A DNA stretch of 64,000 bases, taken from NCBI RefSeq assembly GCF_002899455.1, contig NZ_PPFB01000001.1, positions 6,044,001-6,108,000 of the forward strand, read 5' to 3'. The notes under the pieces were generated by a model, which worked only from the letters and a program-made list of their open reading frames with translations, ran no database searches and was not told where the DNA came from. The stretch's first letter is position 1. Every line of letters begins with the position of its first letter. This DNA comes from Streptomyces sp. DH-12 (lineage in GTDB: Bacteria; Actinomycetota; Actinomycetes; Streptomycetales; Streptomycetaceae). Below are positions 51,838 through 59,177 of this stretch, piece after piece. The translations under genes were made by a program, and so were the position numbers.

Positions 51838-52520
51838 CCGCGCCGCGCCAGTACGTCCACGGCGTCCCGCGCCGCCGCCTCCACCCGTGCCACGCCCTCC
51901 GCCAGCGACGCGTGGCCGTCGGACAGCACCGCCACCGCGTACGCGCGCCCGCCGGCGGTCACCCACCCCGTGCTGTTCACCACCCACAGGCCGGTCGCGT
52001 CGCGCGGCAGCCAGCCGTTCTTCACGCCCCACCGCGTGTCCGGGTCGGCCAGCGTCGGCACGCCCCAGGCCTGCTCCGGCACGACCCGCTCCATCAGCTC
52101 CCGCACGTACGCCCGCGCGGGCCCGTCCGGCACCGGGCCCGCCTCCCCGTCCGGCGCGAGGACCTGCCGCAGCAGCGCCACCCGGTCCGCGGCCGTCGTG
52201 CGGGTCAGTCCCCAGCGCGCGTCGGCCACCGTGCGGGCGAGGCCGAGCCGGGCGTTCGCCGCGTCCAGTCCGCCCGCCCGCCCGACGCCCTGCCACAGCG
52301 CCGTCGCCGCGTCGTTGTCGCTGCGTACGATCATCGCCTCCGCGTGCGCCCGCTCGGCGGCGGTCAGACCGCGTCCGGCGTCCCGCGCGGTCAGCAGCAG
52401 CGCGGTCAGGATGTCGACCTTCACCACGCTCGCGGTCACGAACTCCCCGTCGTCCGAGGCGTGCGTCTCCCCGTCCGCCAGGTCCAGCACCGCCGCCGAC
52501 ACCCTCGGCCCGTCCGTCAC
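51444..52520 (-). CDS. Serine beta-lactamase-fold protein with antisense 3' extension
   Basis: About 358 aa. Residues 1-230 form a class A beta-lactamase-like domain with SVVK (nucleophile Ser and Lys), SDN in IVRSDNDAAT and KNGW in place of the usual KTG. No signal peptide is visible, unlike true beta-lactamases. The conserved domain ends near 51835; from there the frame stays open for another 390 bp antisense to the mycosin-like gene, adding a Pro/Ser/Arg-rich tail with no family support. The tail looks like the reverse-frame shadow of the protease, so the original stop was probably lost. GTG at 52520 was chosen because AGGGAG lies 6 nt upstream. Confidence 0.75.
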   Translation of the reverse strand: MTDGPRVSAAVLDLADGETHASDDGEFVTASVVKVDILTALLLTARDAGRGLTAAERAHAEAMIVRSDNDAATALWQGVGRAGGLDAANARLGLARTVADARWGLTRTTAADRVALLRQVLAPDGEAGPVPDGPARAYVRELMERVVPEQAWGVPTLADPDTRWGVKNGWLPRDATGLWVVNSTGWVTAGGRAYAVAVLSDGHASLAEGVARVEAAARDAVDVLARRGQKVRLSGRRPRHRTTAATRSTPPAPPARGAAQSAVSSPGASASGPGPKYSSPYAAASRPSGFSRPAASIAAAGSTKPEPRESSRPAAGALRAVSSRSRLICAGVRSGYADLTRATAPETNAAAALVPQPS

Positions 52521-52579
52521 CACACGCTCCCTCCGCCCGCGTCCGAGCGCCCCTTCCACGGCCGCTAAGGTCGGTGACC

Positions 52580-53359
52580 GTGGCGAACAAGAACATCCCC
52601 GACTCCCCCTTCCGCGACGACGACGGATCCGCCGACCCCCGGCTGAGCGCCGCGCTCGCCGCCTGGGCGGAGGACGGCAACGCCGTCCGGCCGGTCCTGG
52701 AGGCGCTCAAGGGCGCCCGGCTGCTCGTCCCCGTCGTCGCCGTGCTCGGGGAGGTCGAGGAGGGCGACGAAGAGGGGCGCGAAGCTCCTCGGAAGGGTGG
52801 TGGCGGGCGACGGGGGAGCGGACTGCGCCGCGAGAAGACCAGCGACATGGCCGTGCCGACGCTGAGGGCCGGCGGCCGCACCGCGCTGCCCGCCTTCACC
52901 TCCACCGACTCCCTCGCCCGCTGGGACCCGGCGGCCCGCCCCGTCGCCGTACCGCTGCACCAGGTGCTCCAGGCCGCCGCGCACGAGAAGGCGGACACGG
53001 TGCTCCTGGACCTGGCCGGACCCGTGCCGTTCGAACTGACCGGGCCCGCGCTGCTCGCCCTCGCCGAGGGCCGCACCAGCACCGATCCGCTGGAGGACCC
53101 CGCCGTCGTCGAGGCCGTGCGGACCGCCGTCGCCGCCGAGCCCTCCGTCGTCCGCGCCCACCTCGGGCCGGGACAGGCGGACGGCACCCTCGCCCTGGTC
53201 CTCGACCCGGCCGCGCCGGTCGCCGAGGCCGCCCGCACGGTGGCCCGGCGGCTCGCCGCCGACGAGACGCTGAGGGCCCGCCTGGTGCGCGGCCTCGACC
53301 TGGCGGTCCTGCCGGCCGAGGCGACGCCTCCCGGCGAGCCCCTGTACGTACGTGACTGA
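52580..53359 (+). CDS. SseB-family protein
   Basis: A 259-aa soluble protein of the SseB N-terminal-domain family (ARLLVPVVAVLGEV, MAVPTLRAGGRTALPAFTS, GRTSTDPLED). Family members are widespread in Streptomyces; the function is unknown (the E. coli name comes from an enhanced-serine-sensitivity phenotype). The GTG start at 52580 has AAGGT upstream; it is divergent from the beta-lactamase-fold gene with only 59 bp between. Confidence 0.88.
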   Translation: MANKNIPDSPFRDDDGSADPRLSAALAAWAEDGNAVRPVLEALKGARLLVPVVAVLGEVEEGDEEGREAPRKGGGGRRGSGLRREKTSDMAVPTLRAGGRTALPAFTSTDSLARWDPAARPVAVPLHQVLQAAAHEKADTVLLDLAGPVPFELTGPALLALAEGRTSTDPLEDPAVVEAVRTAVAAEPSVVRAHLGPGQADGTLALVLDPAAPVAEAARTVARRLAADETLRARLVRGLDLAVLPAEATPPGEPLYVRD

Positions 53360-53398
53360 GGAAGAAGGGAGGCGCCCCGGCACCGGGGCGCCCGGCCG

Positions 53399-53776
53399 TC
53401 AGCCGTAGACCGCGCCCGTGTACTTCTCGCCCGGCCCCTTGCCCGGCTCGTCCGGCACCACGGAGGCCTCGCGGAAGGCGAGCTGCAGCGACTTCAGGCC
53501 GTCCCGCAGCGGCGCCGCGTGGAACGAGCTGATCTCGGTCGCCGAGGCGTCCAGCAGACCGGCGAGCGCGTGCACCAGCTTGCGGGCCTCGTCCAGGTCC
53601 TTGTACGTGTCGCCCTCCTCGGTCAGACCGAGCTTCACGGCGGCGGCGCTCATCAGGTTGACGGCGACCGTGACGATCACCTCGACCGCCGGGACCTCCG
53701 CGATGTCGCGGGCCATGGCGTCGAAGTCGGGGCTGCCGGGGGTCTCGGGGGTCTCCGAGGGGGAGGTCTCACTCAT
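53399..53776 (-). CDS. DUF1844 protein
   Basis: A 125-aa protein with the DUF1844 core: MARDIAEVPAVEVIVTVAVN, then MSAAAVKLGL and DLDEARKLVHALAGLLD. These small helical proteins are usually encoded next to infC in actinobacteria; the function is unknown. The ATG at 53776 was preferred over an in-frame GTG at 53785. It is divergent from the infC operon. Confidence 0.88.
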   Translation of the reverse strand: MSETSPSETPETPGSPDFDAMARDIAEVPAVEVIVTVAVNLMSAAAVKLGLTEEGDTYKDLDEARKLVHALAGLLDASATEISSFHAAPLRDGLKSLQLAFREASVVPDEPGKGPGEKYTGAVYG

Positions 53777-53821
53777 GCCCCACACGATAGGCGGTGGCGT
53801 GCGGCGCCCTCCGGTTAGCCC

Positions 53822-54150
53822 TTGTCAAGCGATCCTGGTAATCTGGTGGACGACCGGTCGGACCCGTATGCCTCACGGCACGCGAGCCCGGCCCACAAGT
53901 GGAGGCTTTCGAACTCCCACCTGGCCGCCCTCAGGGCGGCGGGTCACCGGTCAGGCAGGTCCCGTCCCCGAGTCGGCGACCGGCCCGAAAGCGCGCCCCG
54001 CGGTCCCTGCGGCGGTGCTCCGGTAGTTCGAGGAGCCCCGCCTGTGATCGTCCGGGGCATTTTTCGTGTCTCGGCGCGGTTAGGTCTAACGAACACAGAC
54101 GTTACGCGGCTGTCCGCCAGACCGTCGCGTGGTGCTACCGAGGAGGATCC
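53822..54150 (+). promoter_or_regulatory. infC promoter and structured leader
   Basis: A 374-bp gap between DUF1844 and infC. TTGTCA (53822-53827) and TAATCT (53839-53844) are 11 nt apart, the spacing of PafBC-type promoters but with a poor match in between; TAATCT may simply be a -10 box. A GCCGCCC-TCA-GGGCGGC hairpin (53924-53940) and a terminator-like hairpin (54034-54065) follow. A long structured leader fits attenuation-type control of translation-factor operons. Confidence 0.55.
54034..54065 (+). terminator. Intrinsic attenuator in the infC leader
   Basis: GCCCCG (54035-54040) pairs with CGGGGC (54053-54058) and is followed at once by ATTTTTCG. This is one of the few U-tract terminators in the window and lies about 90 nt before the infC start with no gene end upstream on this strand, so it is best read as an attenuator. 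Confidence 0.7.
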
Positions 54151-54795
54151 ATCAGCGCCGAGCCCCGCATCAACGACCGGATTCGCGTTCCCGAGGTGCG
54201 ACTTGTCGGTCCCAGCGGCGAGCAGGTCGGGATTGTCCCGCTTGCCAAGGCCCTGGAGCTTGCGCAGGAGTACGACCTCGACCTCGTGGAGGTCGCGGCG
54301 AACGCCCGTCCGCCCGTGTGCAAGCTCATGGACTACGGGAAGTTCAAGTACGAGTCGGCCATGAAGGCCCGTGAGGCGCGCAAGAACCAGGCGCACACGG
54401 TCATCAAGGAGATGAAGCTCCGGCCGAAGATCGACCCGCACGACTACGACACCAAGAAGGGTCACGTCGTCCGGTTCCTCAAGCAGGGCGACAAGGTCAA
54501 GATCACGATCATGTTCCGTGGTCGCGAGCAGTCCCGGCCGGAGCTCGGCTACCGGCTGCTGCAGCGGCTCGCGGAGGACGTCCAGGACCTCGGGTTCGTC
54601 GAGTCGAACCCGAAGCAGGACGGCCGCAACATGATCATGGTTCTCGGTCCGCACAAGAAGAAGACCGAGGCGATGGCCGAGGCCCGCCAGGCGCAGGAAG
54701 CCCGCAAGGCGGAAGCGAAGGCCAATCCCGGCAAGTCGCAGAACGCCGCGGACGCGGACAGCGCCCAGGCGGCCGAGGAGCCGGCCGAGGCGTGA
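54151..54795 (+). CDS. infC: Translation initiation factor IF-3
   Basis: A 214-aa IF-3, read from an ATC (AUC) start: AGGAGG (54141-54146), 4 nt, then ATC-AGC-GCC-GAG giving (I/M)SAEPRINDRIRVPEVRL, the true IF-3 N-terminus. The frame is open further upstream but runs through the attenuator leader and is not IF-3-like. E. coli and other infC genes also use AUU/AUC starts, allowing IF-3 to repress its own synthesis. The N-domain (5-75), Lys-rich linker and C-domain (FRGREQSRPELGYRLL) are intact; a 35-residue Ala/Glu tail is typical of actinobacteria. Confidence 0.93.
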   Translation: MSAEPRINDRIRVPEVRLVGPSGEQVGIVPLAKALELAQEYDLDLVEVAANARPPVCKLMDYGKFKYESAMKAREARKNQAHTVIKEMKLRPKIDPHDYDTKKGHVVRFLKQGDKVKITIMFRGREQSRPELGYRLLQRLAEDVQDLGFVESNPKQDGRNMIMVLGPHKKKTEAMAEARQAQEARKAEAKANPGKSQNAADADSAQAAEEPAEA

Positions 54796-54847
54796 CTCCC
54801 CGGGGCGCGAGCCCCAGGAAGCAACCCCACCAGTACGACGCTCCACC

Positions 54848-54871
54848 GTGCCCGGTTTCACGACCGGGCAC
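54848..54871 (+). promoter_or_regulatory. Leader hairpin upstream of rpmI
   Basis: GTGCCCGGT-TTCACG-ACCGGGCAC, a 9-bp stem 32 nt before the rpmI ATG. A second small stem GGGGC-GCGA-GCCCC (54802-54815) lies just after infC. Either might take part in L20-mediated control of rpmI-rplT, which is known in other bacteria. Confidence 0.5.
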
Positions 54872-54903
54872 AGGAGCGCCACCGACGAGGAGAGAACGGC
54901 GCT

Positions 54904-55098
54904 ATGCCGAAGAACAAGTCGCACAGCGGTGCCAGCAAGCGCTTCAAGATCACCGGCTCCGGCAAGGTGCTCCGCGAGCGTGCCGGCAAGCGCCACCTGC
55001 TCGAGCACAAGTCGTCCCGTGTGACGCGTCGCCTCACCGGCAACGCCGAGATGGCCCCGGGCGACGCCGCGAAGATCAAGAAGCTTCTCGGCAAGTGA
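54904..55098 (+). CDS. rpmI: 50S ribosomal protein L35
   Basis: A 64-aa, very basic protein: MPKNKSHSGASKRFKITGSG and the KRHLLEHKSS motif are diagnostic of bL35. The ATG follows GAGGAGAG. It is the second gene of infC-rpmI-rplT, 108 nt after infC. Confidence 0.98.
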   Translation: MPKNKSHSGASKRFKITGSGKVLRERAGKRHLLEHKSSRVTRRLTGNAEMAPGDAAKIKKLLGK

Positions 55099-55196
55099 CG
55101 CCCCGGCGCGTGAGCGCCGTACGTACGTCAGACCGGGACCCAATCGATTCCGGGCCGTGTGAGCACCACCACGGCCCCGCTACAAGGAGTTAACAA

Positions 55197-55580
55197 GTGG
55201 CACGCGTCAAGCGGGCAGTCAACGCCCACAAGAAGCGCCGGGCGATCCTCGAGCAGGCCTCCGGCTACCGCGGTCAGCGCTCGCGCCTGTACCGCAAGGC
55301 CAAGGAGCAGGTCACCCACTCGCTGGTCTACAACTACAACGACCGCAAGAAGCGCAAGGGCGACTTCCGTCAGCTGTGGATCCAGCGCATCAACGCCGCT
55401 GCCCGCGCCAACGGCATCACGTACAACCGCTTCATCCAGGGTCTGAAGGCCGCCAACGTCGAGGTCGACCGCAAGATCCTGGCCGAGCTGGCTGTCAACG
55501 ACGCCACCGCCTTCGCCGCGCTCGTCGAGGTCGCGCAGAAGGCGCTGCCGGCGGACGTGAACGCGCCCAAGGCTGCGTGA
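55197..55580 (+). CDS. rplT: 50S ribosomal protein L20
   Basis: A 127-aa bL20: (M/V)ARVKRAVNAHKKRRAILEQA with the long basic N-terminal helix that threads 23S rRNA and nucleates 50S assembly, and WIQRINAAARANGITYNRFI. The start is GTG behind AAGGAG. A 26-nt hairpin GGGCCGTG/CACGGCCC (55152-55177) sits just upstream, a possible regulatory element. A strong terminator follows. Confidence 0.98.
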   Translation: MARVKRAVNAHKKRRAILEQASGYRGQRSRLYRKAKEQVTHSLVYNYNDRKKRKGDFRQLWIQRINAAARANGITYNRFIQGLKAANVEVDRKILAELAVNDATAFAALVEVAQKALPADVNAPKAA

Positions 55581-55612
55581 GGTTCGTCGGCCCTGTGCCG
55601 ACGTGGATCTTC

Positions 55613-55644
55613 CGGGACCCGCAGGCTTCGGCCTGCGGGTCCCG
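55613..55644 (+). terminator. Terminator after rplT
   Basis: A 14-bp perfect stem closed by a TTCG tetraloop (55613-55626, 55631-55644). A smaller stem CGTCGGC/GCCGACG (55585-55603) precedes it directly after the stop codon. Confidence 0.92.
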
Positions 55645-55694
55645 CGCTGTGTCGTTGTCCGTCGGCCGGGGCGGCGGCTGCGGGCCCGTCGTGG

Positions 55695-55724
55695 CTGGTC
55701 GCGCAGCTCCCGCGCCCCTGGCCG
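55695..55724. repeat. Copy 2 of an interspersed Streptomyces intergenic repeat
   Basis: CTGGTCGCGCAGCTCCCGCG followed by CCCCTGGCCG shares the GCGC-x-G-x-TCCC-CGCGCCCCTGG core with the copy at 31176-31200. It lies just before the SpoU methyltransferase gene. Confidence 0.6.
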
Positions 55725-55745
55725 TCTTTCCTGAAGGTGACTGAA

Positions 55746-56606
55746 ATGGTGTCCGTCGGTCCTGAGCTGATCTCTCCCCGGTCCGCCCGCGTGAGCGCCG
55801 CCCGGCGGCTCGCCAAGCGGAACTTCCGCGGGAAGGAACGGCTGTTCCTCGCCGAGGGACCGCAGGCCGTCCGCGAGGCCGCCGCGCACCGCACCGGGGA
55901 CACCGCCACGCTCGTCGAGCTGTTCGCCACCCCCGAGGCCGCCGGGCGCCACGCCGACATCGTGGGCGCCGCCCGGGACGCCGGGGCCCGGGTGCACCTC
56001 GCCTCCGAGCAGGTCGTCGCCGACATCTCCACCACCGTCACCCCGCAGGGCCTGGTCGGCGTCTGCCGCTTCCTGGACACCCCGTTCGAGCAGATCCTCG
56101 TCGCCCGTCCCCGCCTCGTCGCCGTCCTCGCCCATGTGCGCGACCCCGGCAACGCCGGCACCGTGCTGCGCTGCGCCGACGCCGCGGGAGCCGACGCCGT
56201 CGTCCTCACCGACGCCTCCGTCGACCTGTACAACCCCAAGGCCGTGCGCGCCTCCGTCGGCTCCCACTTCCACCTCCCCGTCGCCGTGAACGTGCCGGTC
56301 GAACGGGCCGTGACGGGGCTGCGCGAGGCGGGCGTACGGCTGCTCGCCGCCGACGGGGCCGGCGACCGCGACCTCGACGAGGAGCTCGACAAGGGCACCA
56401 TGGGCGGCCCCACCGCCTGGATCTTCGGCAACGAGGCGTGGGGTCTGCCCGAGGAGACCCGCGCCCTCACCGACGCCGTCGTCCGCGTCCCCATCCACGG
56501 AAAGGCCGAGAGCCTGAACCTCGCCACCGCCGCCGCCGTATGTCTCTACGCGTCGGCACGTGCACAGCGCGCCGCCGGAGGGTCCCGCTCCGTCACCGAG
56601 AGCTAG
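55746..56606 (+). CDS. SpoU/TrmH-family RNA 2'-O-methyltransferase
   Basis: A 286-aa SPOUT-class rRNA/tRNA methyltransferase. It has an N-terminal substrate-binding domain (KERLFLAEGPQAVREA), then the knotted domain with motif 1 HVRDPGNAGTVLR, motif 2 WIFGNEAWGLP and motif 3 IPIHGKAESLNLATAAAV (here VPIHGKAESLN). It binds SAM in the trefoil knot and works as a dimer. The ATG at 55746, with GAAGGTGA upstream, was preferred over GTG at 55737. Its position between rplT and pheS is conserved in Streptomyces. Confidence 0.93.
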   Translation: MVSVGPELISPRSARVSAARRLAKRNFRGKERLFLAEGPQAVREAAAHRTGDTATLVELFATPEAAGRHADIVGAARDAGARVHLASEQVVADISTTVTPQGLVGVCRFLDTPFEQILVARPRLVAVLAHVRDPGNAGTVLRCADAAGADAVVLTDASVDLYNPKAVRASVGSHFHLPVAVNVPVERAVTGLREAGVRLLAADGAGDRDLDEELDKGTMGGPTAWIFGNEAWGLPEETRALTDAVVRVPIHGKAESLNLATAAAVCLYASARAQRAAGGSRSVTES

Positions 56607-56697
56607 TAGGCTGACCAGCTCGGGGACCTCCCCAAGCTCTCGGCCGGGGCCCGGGAACGGGGCGCCCCGAGGACGTTCCGAGAGGTGGGGTACGGGG

Positions 56698-57843
56698 ATG
56701 AGCGTCGGCACGAGCAGCGCACCGGGAGCAGAACGGACGGCGCGCCCGCCCGCCCCCCGGCCCGGTGACCTCGCCGACCTCGGCATCGACCCCGACCAGC
56801 TCCCCGACGGACTCGTCGTCGCCGACGAGCACGGACGGGTGATCTGCTTCAACGGCGCCGCCGCACGCATCACGGCCGTCCCCGCCGAGCAGGCCCTCGG
56901 CCGGTCCCTGGAGACGGCACTGCCGTTAGAGGACCTGGAGGGCCGCCGCTGGTGGCAGCTCACCGACCCCTACGGCGGCCTCGCCATCCGGGTCGGCCAG
57001 CCCGAGCGCAACCTCCTGCTGCCCGGCGGCCGGGAGGTCCTCGTCTCCGCCCGCTACGTCCGCACCCGCCCCACCGGACCCGTCCGCCGCGTCGTCGTCA
57101 CCCTGCGCGACACCGAGGCGCGGCGCCGCACCGAGCGCAGCCACGCCGAGCTGATCGCGACCGTCGCGCACGAACTGCGCTCCCCGCTCACCTCGGTCAA
57201 GGGCTTCACCGCCACCCTGCTCGCCAAGTGGGAACGCTTCACCGACGACCAGAAGCGGCTGATGCTGGAGACCGTCGACGCCGACGCCGACCGCGTCACC
57301 CGGCTCATCGCCGAACTGCTCGACATATCCCGCATCGACTCCGGACGCCTGGAGGTGCGCCGCCAGCCCGTCGACATCGGAGCGGCGGTGGGCCGGCACA
57401 TCCAGGCGTACGTCGCCGCGGGCCAGCCGGCCGACCGGTTCCTGCTGCGGGTGCAGCACCCGCTGCCCGCGCTGTGGGCCGACCCCGACAAGATCGACCA
57501 GGTGCTGAGCAACCTGCTGGAAAATGCCGTGCGCCACGGCGAGGGAACCGTCACCATCGACATCACACCCTCGGCGTCCCCGCGCGACCGCGAGCTCGCC
57601 GAACCCGCAGCCACGTCGGTCACCGTCAGCGACGAGGGGCCCGGCATCCCGGAGGAGTCCATGAACCGCGTCTTCACCCGCTTCTGGCGGGGCAGCAAGC
57701 GCGGCGGCACGGGCCTCGGGCTGTACATCGTCAAGGGCATCGTCGAGGCCCACGGCGGCACCATCACGGTCGGACGCGCCCCCGGCGGCGGCGCCGAGTT
57801 CCGATTTACGTTGCCCGTGGCGGCCCCCGCGTATCTCACCTGA
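56698..57843 (+). CDS. PAS-containing soluble sensor histidine kinase
   Basis: A 381-aa kinase with no transmembrane helix. A PAS domain (about 25-130; DGLVVADEHGRVICFN) is followed by HisKA with the phospho-acceptor His in VAHELRSPLTSVKGF and HATPase_c (N-box LLENAVRHGEG, G1 VSDEGPGIPE, G2 GTGLGLYIVKG). It should sense a cytosolic signal. No response regulator is adjacent. The ATG follows AGAGGTGGGG. It is downstream of the SpoU gene and upstream of pheST; the link is unknown. Confidence 0.92.
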   Translation: MSVGTSSAPGAERTARPPAPRPGDLADLGIDPDQLPDGLVVADEHGRVICFNGAAARITAVPAEQALGRSLETALPLEDLEGRRWWQLTDPYGGLAIRVGQPERNLLLPGGREVLVSARYVRTRPTGPVRRVVVTLRDTEARRRTERSHAELIATVAHELRSPLTSVKGFTATLLAKWERFTDDQKRLMLETVDADADRVTRLIAELLDISRIDSGRLEVRRQPVDIGAAVGRHIQAYVAAGQPADRFLLRVQHPLPALWADPDKIDQVLSNLLENAVRHGEGTVTIDITPSASPRDRELAEPAATSVTVSDEGPGIPEESMNRVFTRFWRGSKRGGTGLGLYIVKGIVEAHGGTITVGRAPGGGAEFRFTLPVAAPAYLT

Positions 57844-57888
57844 GACGCCTGCGGCCCCCACGGGCGCCTTCGCGCACTCCCACCCCGT

Positions 57889-58046
57889 TAGACTCGGCCT
57901 TTGGCACCTTTGCGTCCCGAGGACGGAAAGCCGCGACGCCGAGCAGACGCGCGACGGACCATTCGTCCACGAGTCGATGACGGGGACCATCAGCCTGGGG
58001 GCACCTCCCAGCGGTAGCTGGGGGACAAACGGAAACACGGGAAGAG
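57889..58046 (+). promoter_or_regulatory. pheST leader region
   Basis: TAGACT (57889-57894) is a likely -10 box, giving a leader of about 145 nt. It contains a stem CCCAGC-GGTA-GCTGGG near 58008-58023 just before the ribosome-binding site. I found no T-box (no TGGNACCGCG) and no Phe-rich leader peptide. Confidence 0.4.
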
Positions 58047-59177
58047 ATGTCGGCACCCAATAAGTCGTACGACCCTGTCGAGGTCGAGGCGTTGAAACCG
58101 GAAGAGATCGAGCGCATGCGGGACGAGGCGCTCGCCGCCTTCGCCGCCGCGGACTCCCTCGACGCGCTCCAGGAGGCGAAGGTCGCCCACACCGGTGGCA
58201 CCTCCCCGCTGGCCCTGGCCAACCGCGAGATCGGCGCGCTCCCCCCGCACGCCAAGGCCGAGGCCGGCAAGCGCGTCGGCCAGGCGCGCGGTGCCGTGAA
58301 CAAGGCGCTCGCCGTCCGCCAGGCCGAGCTGGAGGCCGAGCGCGACGCGCGCGTCCTCGTCGAGGAGGCCGTGGACGTCACGCTGCCCCACGACCGCGTC
58401 CCGGCCGGCGCCCGCCACCCGCTCACCACGCTCTCCGAGCGCATCGAGGACGTCTTCGTGGCCATGGGCTACGAGGTCGCCGAGGGCCCCGAGGCCGAGG
58501 CGGAGTGGTTCAACTTCGACGCCCTCAACATCGGCCCGGACCACCCGGCGCGCGGCGAGGCCGACACGTTCTTCGTCCGGGCCGCGTCCGGCAGCGGCTC
58601 CGCCGCCGAGTCCGGCGTCGTGCTGCGCACCCACACCTCGCCCGTGCAGATCCGCTCCCTGCTCGACCGCGAGCTGCCGGTCTACGTGATCTGCCCCGGC
58701 CGCGTGTACCGCACCGACGAGCTGGACGCCACGCACACCCCCGTCTTCCACCAGGTCGAGCTGCTCGCCGTCGACGAGGGCCTGACCATGGCGGACCTCA
58801 AGGGCACCCTGGACCACATGGTCCAGTCGCTGTTCGGCGCGGAGATGAAGACCCGGCTGCGGCCGAACTTCTTCCCCTTCACCGAGCCCAGCGCCGAGAT
58901 GGACATGCTCTGCTACGTCTGCAAGGGCGCGTCCGTCGGCGACCCCGACCGGCCCTGCCGCACCTGCTCCAGCGAGGGCTGGATCGAACTCGGCGGCTGC
59001 GGCATGGTCAACCCGCGGGTGCTCACCGCCTGCGGCGTCGACCCGGAGAAGTACAGCGGCTTCGCCTTCGGGTTCGGCATCGAGCGGATGCTGATGTTCC
59101 GCCACAACGTCGAGGACATGCGAGACATGGTCGAAGGTGACGTCCGGTTCACCCGGCCGTTCGGGATGGAGATCTGA
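58047..59177 (+). CDS. pheS: Phenylalanyl-tRNA synthetase alpha subunit
   Basis: A 376-aa class II synthetase catalytic subunit (alpha2beta2 enzyme). An N-terminal coiled coil of about 100 residues binds tRNA-Phe; motif 2 lies around VIVCPGRVYRTDELDATHTP-like sequence (here ICPGRVYRTDELDATH) and motif 3 is FGFGIERMLMFR. The Phe-binding FFPFTEPSAEMDM is present. The ATG follows GGGAAGAG. Its stop codon shares a base with the pheT start. Confidence 0.98.
   Translation: MSAPNKSYDPVEVEALKPEEIERMRDEALAAFAAADSLDALQEAKVAHTGGTSPLALANREIGALPPHAKAEAGKRVGQARGAVNKALAVRQAELEAERDARVLVEEAVDVTLPHDRVPAGARHPLTTLSERIEDVFVAMGYEVAEGPEAEAEWFNFDALNIGPDHPARGEADTFFVRAASGSGSAAESGVVLRTHTSPVQIRSLLDRELPVYVICPGRVYRTDELDATHTPVFHQVELLAVDEGLTMADLKGTLDHMVQSLFGAEMKTRLRPNFFPFTEPSAEMDMLCYVCKGASVGDPDRPCRTCSSEGWIELGGCGMVNPRVLTACGVDPEKYSGFAFGFGIERMLMFRHNVEDMRDMVEGDVRFTRPFGMEI

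Noticed and set aside
53899..54150. 84-codon N-terminal extension of IF-3 from an upstream ATG
   Set aside because: The segment crosses the attenuator hairpin and the AGGAGG site, and is not IF-3-like; AUC at 54151 gives the family N-terminus.
57895..58046. T-box riboswitch or Phe leader peptide before pheST
   Set aside because: No TGGNACCGCG-type T-box sequence and no short frame rich in Phe codons; the only leader frame starting near the expected 5' end lacks Phe.
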